Shown here piece after piece: positions 11,155 through 21,932 of a stretch of DNA of 64,000 bases. Within the stretch, counting starts at the first letter, position 1, and each line of letters starts with the position of its first letter. The DNA lies in the NCBI RefSeq assembly GCF_020184175.1, contig NC_065530.1:71649260-71713259 (forward strand). Reading direction: 5' to 3'. This stretch comes from Aphis gossypii (Eukaryota > Arthropoda > Insecta > Hemiptera > Aphididae). The position numbers were made by a program, and so were the translations under genes. Below the pieces are notes generated by a model. The model was not told where the DNA came from and did no database searches. It worked only from the letters and a program-made list of their open reading frames with translations.

Positions 11155-14100
11155 TTGATAGGTACTATATTTTTAAAAATATCTGTTAAATAAAACATAT
11201 TTTTAAGCAAGAAAAGCGTTTATAAATTAAACTTATTATTATTTTTAATATGGTTTTTAATGACCTTGCCAGTTTGTCCTGATAACAAATAACCTTATAA
11301 TAATAATATATAAAATTAAATATATACATATTAATTTTTAAATTATATTAATTGGAATAAAATAATTATATATTTTGTAAAAAAAAATCTATATTTTATC
11401 ATATTTAAGGTTATAGGTTAATAATAATATATATTTTATAGCAGGTAATATATGATATGTATCCACTTAGGCAGTGCATGAAATTTCTTGAATTTAGTAA
11501 TGCATTAATACCTATTAAAATTATCTTTTCACACAGTTTATTCTGTCTTAAAATGCTATTCCATAGTATTAGTGTTACAACATTCATCACAATTCTAGAC
11601 CCCTGACTTTGATGTATTTTTAAGTAAGATTTGGATTGTATGCAACATTAACTATAAAAAATCCCTTAAAATGTGAAAAAAAAGAAAAAAACACATTTAT
11701 TGGCAAACAATCTAAAATCTATCTACCAAAAACACATTTTAATTCATAGGTTGTATAGATACTTTAATAAACATTAAATTAACTTTATTGATTTTAACAG
11801 CAATTATAAAACACTCTTATTTATTTTTTATTTTTTTTTTTTTGAGGGGGGAGGGATTAGGGTTTTAACTACTGCAGTTATAAGCCTGGTATTGTGGGGA
11901 GAACTGTTGGAACACAAGTATACATGTGGCGAGTATTTATTGCTAAAACTTCTTGGTGGTTACCCATCCGGGAGCTAGCAACAATGGCCGTTGCGTTCAC
12001 TCAATGCGGATGCAACTGAGTGTAGATATCACGCCACACTAAGCCACTAAATTTTTAATATAATATCACCAGCGCTCCAATTTTACAAACTTTTATAAAT
12101 TTATTTAAAACTATAATAATAATAATTAATAAAGCATAAAAATAAAATAGAGATAAAAGTAAAAAAGAGGCATTTAGGTAAAAAAAAGAGAAAAAAATAA
12201 TATTTCTCTATTACTTTAGAAATTTAATGAAACACATTTTTGTGAAAGAATTATTTTAATCTTGACCCTATTTATAAATATAACTGTAATTTTAATTTTT
12301 ACTAATTATTTTGATAATATTTTATTATTTATCAGTCTGAATACTCTGAATTCTCAGTTCTGGGATCCATGTCAGTTTAAAGCTATTTATAAAATTAAAA
12401 GTCAGCTAACTTGTATTGTAATGTGTAATATAGTAATAGGTTTAGGTATTAGCTAAAAGTAATACCTAAGTGTTGAAAATAAAAATCAACTTTAATGTAG
12501 ATAATATTATATATTTTATTTTAGTATGGACGAGAAAATCTAGAAAAACAATCAAAAAAAAAAACTAAAAGAATTGAAGAAACTGATAGTGAAGGAAATG
12601 ATGAAGTTGATGAAGTAGATTTTGTGACTGAATTTGATACAGATACATTAAATGAATCTAAAACACATTCAGTGCCAATAAGTTCAAATGGATCTATCTC
12701 TCGAAGTAACTCATCTCATAGTTTATCTAATGGAAGTGTTGACAAGAAAATACAGAATGGAGCTCCACCTTTAATAAGTAGACAAGATTTAATACTAGTT
12801 CCAGATCCAGATCAAAATTATAGTGGCAATAATAATGTTAAAACTGAAGGAGTAAGTTTAAAAATTGATAGTTAAATTTTTAATAATTTTATACTTTTAT
12901 AATGTTTAATTGGAATTAAAGTTTAATTTATAAATATCCATTTATAGGGTAAACAAATATTACAAAGAACCCGTTCATTTAATACATTAAAACGAGAATT
13001 TGAACTTGCTGATGTACTTGATTATGTGAAAACTGGTGTTGAAGCAATTATAGAAGATCAAGTAACTTCACGATTTGAAGCAGAAGAACTTAAGGTAAAA
13101 ATATCTTATCAGTTATAATGAAATATTTAATACAATGTTAAATTTTTAATACAATTAAATTACATTAATATTGTACTTCAAAAAAATTGGTTTATAAATT
13201 TTAAATATATAAAAACATTTATTTAGTAATTTAATAAAAATAATGGCTTAAAAAGTATTTGAGTAACTAAAAAAAATATTATTGAAAAAAGTATTTAAAG
13301 TAATATTCAAATACTTATAAAAAAAAAAAATGTATAATTTATTCATAGTTTTATTAATATATTATATATAAATTATACATAATATTCACAACATATTTTG
13401 AACAAATTATGTTTTTAAAATGTATAATTAATATTATTATATGGCCAAATGATTATTACATTTCAAAAACATAATTTGTTCAAAATGCTTGTCAGTTATT
13501 GATGTTCTCTTTTTCGTTAACCTACCTACCCATAGGCTGCAATACAATACTTATATTTTTATAGATAATATTATGTGATAGCCAAGTACTAATTTCATTA
13601 TAATCCGATGGCCACACACAGTCGTAGACATAATATTTTAGTTCTAAAAACTCATAATCACTTCATTTAAACTTTTATCTATGAAATAAATCATTTAGTT
13701 TATCTGGTTTTATAATTTTTTTTTTAGTGGACAATTTGTGAGATGTGACATTTTGATTTTTAATAAAATAATATATTCATAAGTATAAAAGTATTTCAAA
13801 TACATTAGTATTCAATACCATTAAAAAGTATTTAAATATTACTTAAATACAAGAAATAAAAAAAATATTTAAATAAAGTATTCAAATACTTTTACTCAAA
13901 TACTTTACACCTCTGTAATATAGGTAATTGGTATTTATTATTCCTGACATAAATATATTTATTTTTAGTCTTGGAATATGTTGACAAGAACAAATAGACA
14001 TTATGAGTTCATCAATTGGAAAATAACTGTTATTTGGATGATTGGATTTATTGTAAGATATACATTTTTGTTGCCATTGCGTATGTTGATTTGTTTCTTT

Positions 14101-17100
14101 GGAGTAAGTTATTATTTATTTATTCCTACTTGTTTGTTGACTAATATTATATTTTTAAATTTCAAGGTTTCCTTAGTCTAAAATTATATTTATTCATTTT
14201 ATTCAAATATATATTTATATCGAGGTTTAATTTTAAAATTAACTCTAATTATTGAATATTATATTATTTTATATGAATAATAGTTACTTTTAATTATAAT
14301 TATTAGGTTTATTTTTAATGTTTTGTTAATTTGTATAAGTTAAGAAGTATAAATATTAATAAATTATTCAAACTGATTAAGCTCAGCAGTTGATGACCAA
14401 AATAAAAAAAATTAAAAATATGACCTATAAATGTTAAATAATGGTAAAAACCATAAAAATTCTAAAATAAATACTTTTATACATTGTTTCCATAATTTTA
14501 TTTATATTAAATGATTTAATAATGATTTTTTATTATGTTTGAAGAATCAAGTATAAATATAATTAAAATATTTTCAGGTATGTAATTAAACTTAAATTAC
14601 AAATGAAAAAAAGGTGAGATTTTTCTCTAAATCAGTTAAGAAAATGTCTGTCTTTTGGTCTATCTAAAATTTCTAATTACCAACCAATTTGATCGCCTTC
14701 CCTTGTATGTACTTTAATAATAAATAGTTACAAGTAAAGGTAATGTAATTGTAGATAATTAATATGATTTTTGACAAGAAATGAGCACAATTACTAACTT
14801 TTTAATTTTTTTAAATATTAAATTGTGTATCTAACATACTTTCAACTAGATTTAATGTTGACCTTATACATACCATTTTTGCAAAAACATTTGATAAAGT
14901 CAAAATCATAAAATTTAATTTTTTTTATTGAAAACTTTGCAAATTGTCTTTTACAAAAGGAGAAGTCTAATAAAATTTTTGTTATAAATACGGTTCCATT
15001 ACTTGGTTTCTTTATTAATATGATTATGAACTAAGTTTGAAAAAAGGAATAACATAATTTCCTACACTTCCTTTCACCTAAATGCTCCATTCTCTGAGAT
15101 GTCAAACATGCCCAGCCCATTATAATCTTTTGTTCTTTACTGTTACCAGTATACTGGGTTTATAAAAGAGACTTCCTAATTCATGGTTTTGTTTTTATTC
15201 TTTTCTTATCATTTAGCATATTGTTTATGGGTCTAAAAAATGATCACAATATTTTTCTTTCCAGCATTAAAAATTTTCTTCTATCACTTTTTCTTAGTGA
15301 ATATGTCTCAGTTCTATGAGTAATTACAGAACGTATTAATGTGATGTATAATTTTATTTTTAAATCCTTTGAAAGTTATCGCTATCCCAGAAATTTCACA
15401 AGACCATAGAGGCATTTATTTCCTGCTTGAATTTATGCCTCTATTTCTTTTTCGATTTCATTTCTTTCTAACAGTATAGACTTTAGGTATTTGAATTGTT
15501 TGGTTCTTTTAAAATTCCATTAATTGACATTAAGATTTTTTAGAAACTCTTTTGGATACGATCTTACAGTGTATCGTCTTCCTACAACCATATATTCTGT
15601 TTTGTCCTCCTTAATATGAAATCCAACTTTCAGTGCTCCTTTCTTCAGTTAACATAACAAAGATTTTAATCTGTCTAGTGATTCCTCCATGATCACTAGA
15701 TTATCTACATTAGCCATCAGTCCTATGAAATATGGATGAGTTTACTTACTAGTGAAGACTATTAACAAACTGAATATTTATATATCCATCTTACCAAATT
15801 TATACTAACTCGAGATCTATTGTAATGCATTAATGTAAAATCATAGGTATATTCATTACCGTGCTGGAAATTTTACAGATCAGAGAAACTACCATTTGAC
15901 TACCCTTATACATCCATAGCTTTTAAACCAACCTATCTCCTATCCATTTTGGTGTTGAGGAAATTGCCTCAAAAAGCCTACTTTGATACACCATTTGCTC
16001 CTGGTAACATTGTTGTATATATTTTATGATATTATTATTTTGCTGTATGCATAATTATATTATCTATAAATAATTATTCTTAATACCATATAACTGGCTT
16101 GTTTAGAACTAAATTAAAGCATATAGCTATTAGGTTCTGGATTTTATTAAAAAATATTTCTAGGTTAAATGTGTTTATTTAAAATGCCAATAAATATTTT
16201 CATTTAAATTTTCATGTCATCAATATCTGAGCTCTAATTATGAATAATATTGGAAATTTTAATAATTTTCATTATTGTATATAATGCAAAATATTAAGGG
16301 TACTTCATAAAAATTAATATAAAGAAACCTATTAAATGTTTTAAAAAAATGCAATATATAATTCAATCTGCAGGTTATGTTATTTAGTTTAACAATATGC
16401 ATTATTTGGTTGACCACAAAGGATGAATTAATACAAAAGTCATTGATAAACTGTGTTTCTCAATATATTTTTGTCTTGTTTCAATATGCCATGACAATGG
16501 TCATTAATGTCCATAATCCGCAATGGATTCCAAGAAGTAATGGAATCTGTGTGGCCAACCATACATCGCCAATTGATATTCTTATTCTATTTGCTCACAA
16601 TTATTATATTTTGGTAATTAGTCAAGTATATGCATGTTTGCATTATTTGATGAAGATACATATTTTATAAAATATAATTTTAACTTTTAAACTATACTGC
16701 ACACTTTAATTTACCTACAAAAGTAAAGAATAAGCAATATATATATATAATTTTTATAAATAGCTGTTAAACTAAATTATCTTTTTTTATAAATTATAAT
16801 TTAATTTACTTCAATTTTTTTTGCTTATTTAATATTTCTAAGATAAGTGTGAATCAACTTGATTTATATTTAATTTAAATGTTTTCTTTGGCAACACTTT
16901 TAAAGTATTATTTATAAATTACAACCTTTTTTATTTTTGACATATTGCTTATGATATTACTATTCACACTGGCCGATTTTTATGAATCTCATATTTATAT
17001 TATCTACTTTAACTTAAAAGTTAACAGTTATTAATTTCTTGACTCAGTGCATGCATAAAATACATTAATTATATTCCTTAAAATATTTATTCTTATATAG

Positions 17101-20100
17101 TGTCACAAATTATAAAATCTATTCGATTTACAATTAATAGTCAATGCAAATATTAATTTAATAAAATTTGGTTTATTTGAGGTACTTTTAGTATAATTTA
17201 AAATTTAAATCAGAATACAAGATTAACAACTAGGTATTAAAATTCAAAACTATTTTAAAGCTTTATATATTTTTTTTTTTATTGTTCCATGTACATTGTG
17301 GATTTTTCCAAACTCAAGCCCTGTTTTATTTCCTAAATTCATGTATAGATATATAATTTAGATATTTAAAAATATTTAACCAAAATGTTAAGAGTCCTTT
17401 AGAGAGTTGAATAAAAATATCAGATAATGTATATATTTTTTTAAACAGCTCAATGAAAAAATTATATTTTTTATATTTTACAGTATCGTGTCAAATGTAT
17501 ATGGATCATATATAAAGACTGATAATTTTGCTATTTATTAATTTAATTTTAAAAGAAATATTTTATATTTGATATATATGGTTATACTATGTACAATTTT
17601 GAAGTTTTAAATATGGAACACTTGTCACATTTCTGAGATGATGAATTGCATTACTTAGTGAAAATATTACAGCCAACTCCAAGATCATGTGATTTAACTT
17701 CAAATAATTTTTTTCTCTGGGGGCTTCATCAAATCGCTCAAAAGATTTATGTAAATAAACTACAAACTTGATTAGATTTCAAGCAAAAAATGTAATGTGT
17801 CACCAGCAAACTTGATAGTCAAATCTTTTAAAACATGATTAAAAATTTTTACCGATAGAGTCTCTAAGCGAGTATGTGCGCAATATTATATTTCATAAAA
17901 TATTTCTTTTAAAATTAAATTGATTTATAGCATGATTAAAAAGTGCATTCTTTATGAAACACTTTCATGTATATTTTGTTTTTAAATAAATCATATTTTT
18001 TTCTTATTTATCTTTTATTCAATTTTATGATTATTTTAATATTTTATGTGAATAGGTCATGTGGCTGTGGATTTGTACATTAATTGTTGGTTTTGTGCCC
18101 GATAGTTTGGGTAAACGTTGGCTAAACCAAAATTTATCCATTATGTGTTTTCAAGTTTTAGCTGCTTCATTATCTTCAGTCATCACTTATCATAATCGCG
18201 AGAACTTACCAAAACGAGGCATTTGTGTTGCCAACCATACATCTCCAGTTGACGTACTAGTGTTGGCATGCGATAATCCTTATGCTCTGGTGCGTCTTAA
18301 TAATTGCACCATCATTATTATCATGATGCAAATATTTAAAAGTAGTTTATCCAAAAACATTATATTTTAAGAAGCACATACACACACACACACACACACC
18401 ATCAGTTTTATAAACATGAATTGAAGCACATTTAACATCTGCTTTGTCTAACATTCATTCTATTAATTATAGAGTTGCCATTCATTCAAAATTATAATCT
18501 AGAACATTAGTAATCCACTGTAGTCATCCTGTAGACAAATGTGGCAAGACGTAACAGTCTTCAGTCATTGCTATTATTTATCCAAGGTATAACTTATAAG
18601 AAAGAAAAAAATGATACTTACTCTAGTATCCTACCAACCTCTTATTTGCTATATCATAGTGGTATATATAAAAAAAATATTATTGCCATATCAATTAATT
18701 TTAATAAAAACATAATATTTTAATTTATATATTTTTTTAATTGTCCATTAGTTATTCATAGTATGAATTAATACAAGGCTTTATCTTAAAAACAGGTACT
18801 TTTCAAGTACCAAACAGAATTTAAAAGATGTCTGATCTGTTTACTGAAAACCAGTAGTATCTATATGAAATTAGAATGAATGGCAACCCTAATTTACAAT
18901 TATTAATTTATCTATCTACACAATGCTATATATTTAACATTTCTATGAACATTAAATTCAATTTTTATTAGATATTTCATGTACTGGATAAACTACAATT
19001 TTTTTCATGTAATAAAACCATAACTATAAAGTTAATCAAATAAATTTTACATTCTATTAATACCAGATTGGCCAACGTCATGGTGGATTTTTAGGAATCC
19101 TTCAAAGAGCATTAGCCAGAGCTTCTCCTCATTTATGGTTTGAACGATCCGAAGCCAAAGACAGAGAAATTGTTGCAATGAGGTAAATATATTTTATTGT
19201 ACATCATTAATTTTGAATATAAATTATATTACAATAGCATAATAACTTTATTATTTATAATTAATTGATTATCTTCAGGTATATCTCTTACTACAATACT
19301 ACATACAACAGTACTTATATAATTAATTTAAATGTATTCATAGTTCTAAACTTCCAATAATTGACAATAAATCTAAAATAATTTTAGGATCTGATGATTT
19401 ACTGATTAACATGATCTATTGGTTTTAATTTTAAAAAAATATTTACCTTTTTCTTTTATTTTATTTTTTAATCATTGCATTAAATTGTAATTATTAACAA
19501 TCTATATGAGTTGTACACTTGTGTAAGTAAATTAGACATTAAAGACAGAGTATCTAAAAGTCACATGATTATTGTGATATCTGGTTGGAATTGATGGGTT
19601 TAAATTATAAAAACAGTCCATTGATTGATTTCATTTCAAACATCTATACTCGATTCATTTTTAGAGCCGACCCATGTGACTGTATTCTGTGTATGTGTGA
19701 TGTGCGTGACTTATACACATGGAATGTAAATCAGTCGACTGATGCAGTGGGGGGTTGTTTGACCGTAACTGCGCACCACCGACAAAAAGTGGTTGCCGCC
19801 TAAGTCGTGTCTAAATGTGAATCGAGTATGGTTGGATTCATTATAGTTGTTGAAACCAGTTAAACAATTATCTATTTTATGATAATGAGTTTTAATTGAG
19901 TTACTTTGCAACATAAGCTTGTGTTAACTCTGTAAGTTCTCTTTCCAAGTAAAAAAAACCTAAAAATCTTACTTTTGTTTGCATAATAGATTTTGACTGA
20001 GCTTTGTCATTGTAATAGATATTATGTTAAATTTGAATTCAATATTAAATATATATTTACAAAAAATTATTTTGAGGGGAGACTATGTATCAGTATCTAT

Positions 20101-21932
20101 TCTTAAGGATATTTTATTGTATATTTTTTATTACTTAAGTATTAGTGGTCTCAAACACGCAGCCCACGAACCTTTTTGATGTGGCCTATAATGAATATTT
20201 ATTTCTTCCAAAATTTTGGTTTTGATTTCATTTATTTTAGATTTTGCCCGCTAACCATTGACGTAAATACTCACTTAAATATATATGGCCAGTAGGTAAT
20301 TTGAGTTTGAGACCACTGCTTTATGTAATTAAAGTAATACTCCTAGAAATATTTTGCTTCTATTATATTATTAACTAATAAATATTATATATTATTATTA
20401 TTATCATTTTTATTAATTAAATAAGACAATACCACCATGTATCATAAAATTATTCTAAATATTTTGAAAACTAAATTGTTTCAAATGATAATTTATACAA
20501 TTTTCAGACTTAGGGAACATGTATCAAATCCAACTAATCCTCCAATACTAGTATTTCCTGAAGGAACATGCATCAACAACACATCTGTTATGCAGTTCAA
20601 AAAAGGAAGTTTTGAAGTTGGCAGTGTTATATACCCTGTAGCTATTAAGGTTGGTTACATTATACATTTACAATAAATTGATTTATTATTTTATAAAAAT
20701 ATAAATAATAAATTACAAAATGTTGTACTTGTGTTGTATTAGTATGATCCAAGGTTTGGAGATGCATTTTGGAATAGTAGTAAATATACAATGATTCAAC
20801 ATCTTTATTTAATGATGACATCCTGGGCAATTGTGTGTGATGTGTGGTACTTGCCTCCAATGTATCAAAATGAAAATGAATCGGGTGCCGATTTTGCAAA
20901 TCGAGTAAAACGAGTAATTGCTGATCAAGGCGGTCTAGTTGACCTAGTATGGTAAGACAATTTTATAATACCTGTCATGATTAAAGGTTCAAATTATATG
21001 ACTTTATTAGACTCTAGATACATAAAATAATCATTAAAATTATAAGTGCTTGGAATTCAAAAATATTAAGTATAAATTAAAATCCATCAATTTTGGTATA
21101 GTTAAATAGTCAGTTAAAAAGTTAAAAAGAAAATGGTGTTTAAAATCATGTATATTTGTATAATAAAAACATTAAATCATATATGGAGGAAATTCAGCAA
21201 AATCATGATTGTATATTATTTAATATTATAATATATCTTAAGTTGTATCCAAAACATAATATGGAAGTTTTGTTAATTACAATTGTGTTAAAATGTATTA
21301 TGAATATTCAGTTTAATCTTTGGTTTATTATTTTGCAAAAATTTTTTTCATATATAATTGGAGTTAGTTTTATATGAACATTGAAATAAAAGTTCAATGT
21401 TGTACAATAAAATATTTCTCAATTTACTATACAGTAGACTCTCAGTAATTTGATAGATATCAGACCAGAAGACTGCCGGTTTAATGGTTGTTCACATAAA
21501 AACATATAAATAATACATACATACTAATTTATTACTGTATTGAATTAATCTTTTAATGGAGTAAATATCTATCTTTTTTTATCTTTTTTTTTTTTGAAAC
21601 GATGTTATTGAGAGTATTGTAATCATCTAACCAAAAATAGTAAAAATAAAAAATAACCAGATTACTCAACGTATTGAATTATCATAGCTGAATTTCTGAG
21701 AGTCTACTTACTTTTCAAAATTTGGGCACTTAATAATATTTTGTGTTTAAGATATGAATTGTAAGTAATAGGTTATAATATAGTGCCTTAAAGTAATTTA
21801 TTCTAATGATGTCTGAAATTAATCATCTAATAACATGTTTATAGGGATGGTCAACTTAAACGTTACAAACCGAAAAAAGAATGGAAAGAAAGACAACAGG
21901 AAGAATTCAGTAAACGATTAAAAGTTGAATAG
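8432..21932 (+). CDS. GPAT4: Glycerol-3-phosphate acyltransferase 3/4 (ER), with duplicated alternative exon
   Basis: Exons are 8432-8593, 12525-12851, 12948-13094, 13969-14103, then either 16374-16613 or 18056-18289, then 19067-19182, 20508-20649, 20743-20951 and 21845-21932. The product is 521 or 519 residues. The family transfers an acyl chain from acyl-CoA to glycerol-3-phosphate, the first step of glycerolipid synthesis, at the ER membrane. An N-terminal membrane segment (about residues 10-35) is followed by a polar Ser-rich linker, a second hydrophobic region (about 230-257), the acyltransferase motif NHTSPxD (H-x4-D, near 320), WFERSE, FPEGTC near 392 and YPVAIKYDP. The start at 8432 is the first in-frame ATG. 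The polar linker makes it longer than vertebrate GPAT4 (about 450). Every junction keeps frame. The donor after 20649 (GTTGGT) is weak. GPAT3 and GPAT4 cannot be told apart here. Confidence 0.93.
8594..12524 (+). other. GPAT4 intron 1
   Basis: This 3.9-kb AT-rich intron has a (TA)n run near 11124-11146, long poly-T runs, and a SINE-like block at 11840-12055. I see no exon on either strand. Open frames here are short and lack splice-consistent context. Confidence 0.6.
11840..12055 (-). repeat. Candidate SINE with a 5S-like internal segment
   Basis: On the minus strand the block begins with TGGCTTAGTGT, resembling a pol III A box. It then carries GCTAGCTCCCGGATGGGT followed by AACCACC, which resembles the 3' half of 5S rRNA (TTAGTACTTGGATGGGTGACC). 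The plus-strand start is G-rich. It is clearly richer in GC than the surrounding intron. Ends and class are uncertain. Confidence 0.4.
13245..13918. mobile_element. MITE-like element in GPAT4 intron 3
   Basis: The left end has AAAGTATTTGAGTAA (13252-13266) and the right end has the complement TTTACTCAAATACTTT (13891-13906). Internally, variants of AAGTATTTAAA recur near both ends. A separate inverted pair lies inside at 13395-13424 and 13457-13486. It has no coding capacity, and superfamily and target duplication are unclear. Confidence 0.5.
13395..13486. repeat. Hairpin: near-perfect 30-base inverted repeat
   Basis: The arm ATTTTGAACAAATTATG plus TTTTTAAAATGTA (13395-13424) pairs with TACATTTCAAAAACATAA plus TTTGTTCAAAAT (13457-13486) around a 32-base AT-rich loop. 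It lies within the larger 13245-13918 element. Confidence 0.75.
14104..16373 (+). other. GPAT4 intron 4 (upstream of the alternative exons)
   Basis: The intron is AT-rich except for an antisense LINE relic at about 14990-15930. Outside the relic I see no exon or other structured element. Confidence 0.6.
14990..15930 (-). pseudogene. Antisense relic of a non-LTR retrotransposon (RT C-terminal half)
   Basis: Read on the minus strand from about 15720 downward, recognisable LINE pieces appear in order: NLVIMEESLDRLKSL, then HIKEDKTEYMVVGRR near 15590, FKYLKSILLERNEIEKEIEA near 15480, IQAGNKCLYGLVKFL, LKIKLYITLIRSVITHRTET near 15330, RRKFLMLERKIL near 15270 and RLWAGHV-like residues near 15110. 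Several stops and frame changes break it. The motif set is that of the RT thumb and downstream region of LINE ORF2. Its wording differs from the jockey-like relic at 5910-7060, so it belongs to another family, perhaps RTE-like. Confidence 0.75.
16374..16613 (+). CDS. GPAT4: GPAT4 alternative exon A (80 codons)
   Basis: The exon has an acceptor CAG just before it, a GT donor just after, and is phase 0 at both ends. It encodes a hydrophobic start, then GICVANHTSPIDILIL with the catalytic H-x4-D motif (His about residue 320, Asp about 325). It occupies the same protein slot as exon B at 18056. Its sequence is less like vertebrate GPAT4 than B, for example NPQWIPRSNG instead of NRENLPKRG. It is open throughout with the motif intact, so it looks functional. 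Using both exons in one mRNA would duplicate the motif, and using neither would delete it. Confidence 0.85.
18056..18289 (+). CDS. GPAT4: GPAT4 alternative exon B (78 codons)
   Basis: The exon has acceptor TAG before it, donor GTGCGT after it, and phase 0 at both ends, so it is interchangeable with exon A. It encodes a hydrophobic segment and VITYHNRENLPKRG followed by GICVANHTSPVDVLVLA, close to canonical GPAT3/4. It continues naturally into the following exon (IGQRHGGFLG). It is probably the ancestral version, with A the diverged duplicate. Confidence 0.9.
18376..18401. repeat. (CA)n microsatellite
   Basis: A short CA dinucleotide tract lies just after GPAT4 exon B. Confidence 0.9.
18470..18891. 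mobile_element. hAT-like MITE, about 422 bp, in a GPAT4 intron
   Basis: The left end TAGAGTTGCCATTCATTC and the right end, whose complement is TAGGGTTGCCATTCATTC, form inverted repeats. The flanks ATTAATTA and ATTTACAA agree at only 5 of 8 positions, so a duplication is possible but decayed. No transposase is seen, and a 60-codon open frame inside looks accidental. Confidence 0.55.
19645..19830. mobile_element. Short inverted-repeat element in a GPAT4 intron
   Basis: The arms TATACTCGATTCATTTTTAG and, reversed, CATACTCGATTCACATTTAG flank a locally GC-richer core. No target duplication is visible. The core contains a short open frame without splice-compatible context, probably chance. Confidence 0.45.
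20143..20318. mobile_element. hAT-like MITE, about 176 bp, in a GPAT4 intron
   Basis: The left end TAGTGGTCTCAAAC and right end GTTTGAGACCACTG are complementary at 13 of 14 positions. The internal left part reads CGCAGCCCACGAACC and GATGTGGCC, as in hAT-derived non-autonomous elements. The 8-bp flanks no longer match well. Confidence 0.6.
21432..21708. mobile_element. pogo/Tigger-like MITE in the last GPAT4 intron
   Basis: The left end CAGTAGACTCTCAG is preceded by TA and the right end CTGAGAGTCTACT is followed by TA. The end sequence resembles pogo/Tigger termini (CAGTAGACTCTC), which insert at TA. It is 277 bp with no coding capacity. Confidence 0.6.

Noticed and set aside
11840..12055. 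A functional 5S rRNA gene
   Set aside because: Only the 3'-half-like segment is similar and the rest does not match, so at best it is a 5S-related SINE or relic.
12262..12456. 64-codon plus-strand open frame before a GPAT4 exon
   Set aside because: Lies in intron 1 upstream of the acceptor at 12524, in an unrelated frame and without family resemblance.
17620..17870. Possible antisense transposase fragment between the GPAT4 alternative exons
   Set aside because: A few suggestive residues on the minus strand, but too many stops and no motif I could name.
18541..18723. 60-codon open frame in the intron after GPAT4 exon B
   Set aside because: Falls inside a MITE with inverted ends; no splice signals consistent with the gene's phase.
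19585..19803. 72-codon plus-strand open frame in a GPAT4 intron
   Set aside because: Mostly the core of a short inverted-repeat element; no domain and no phase-compatible splice sites.
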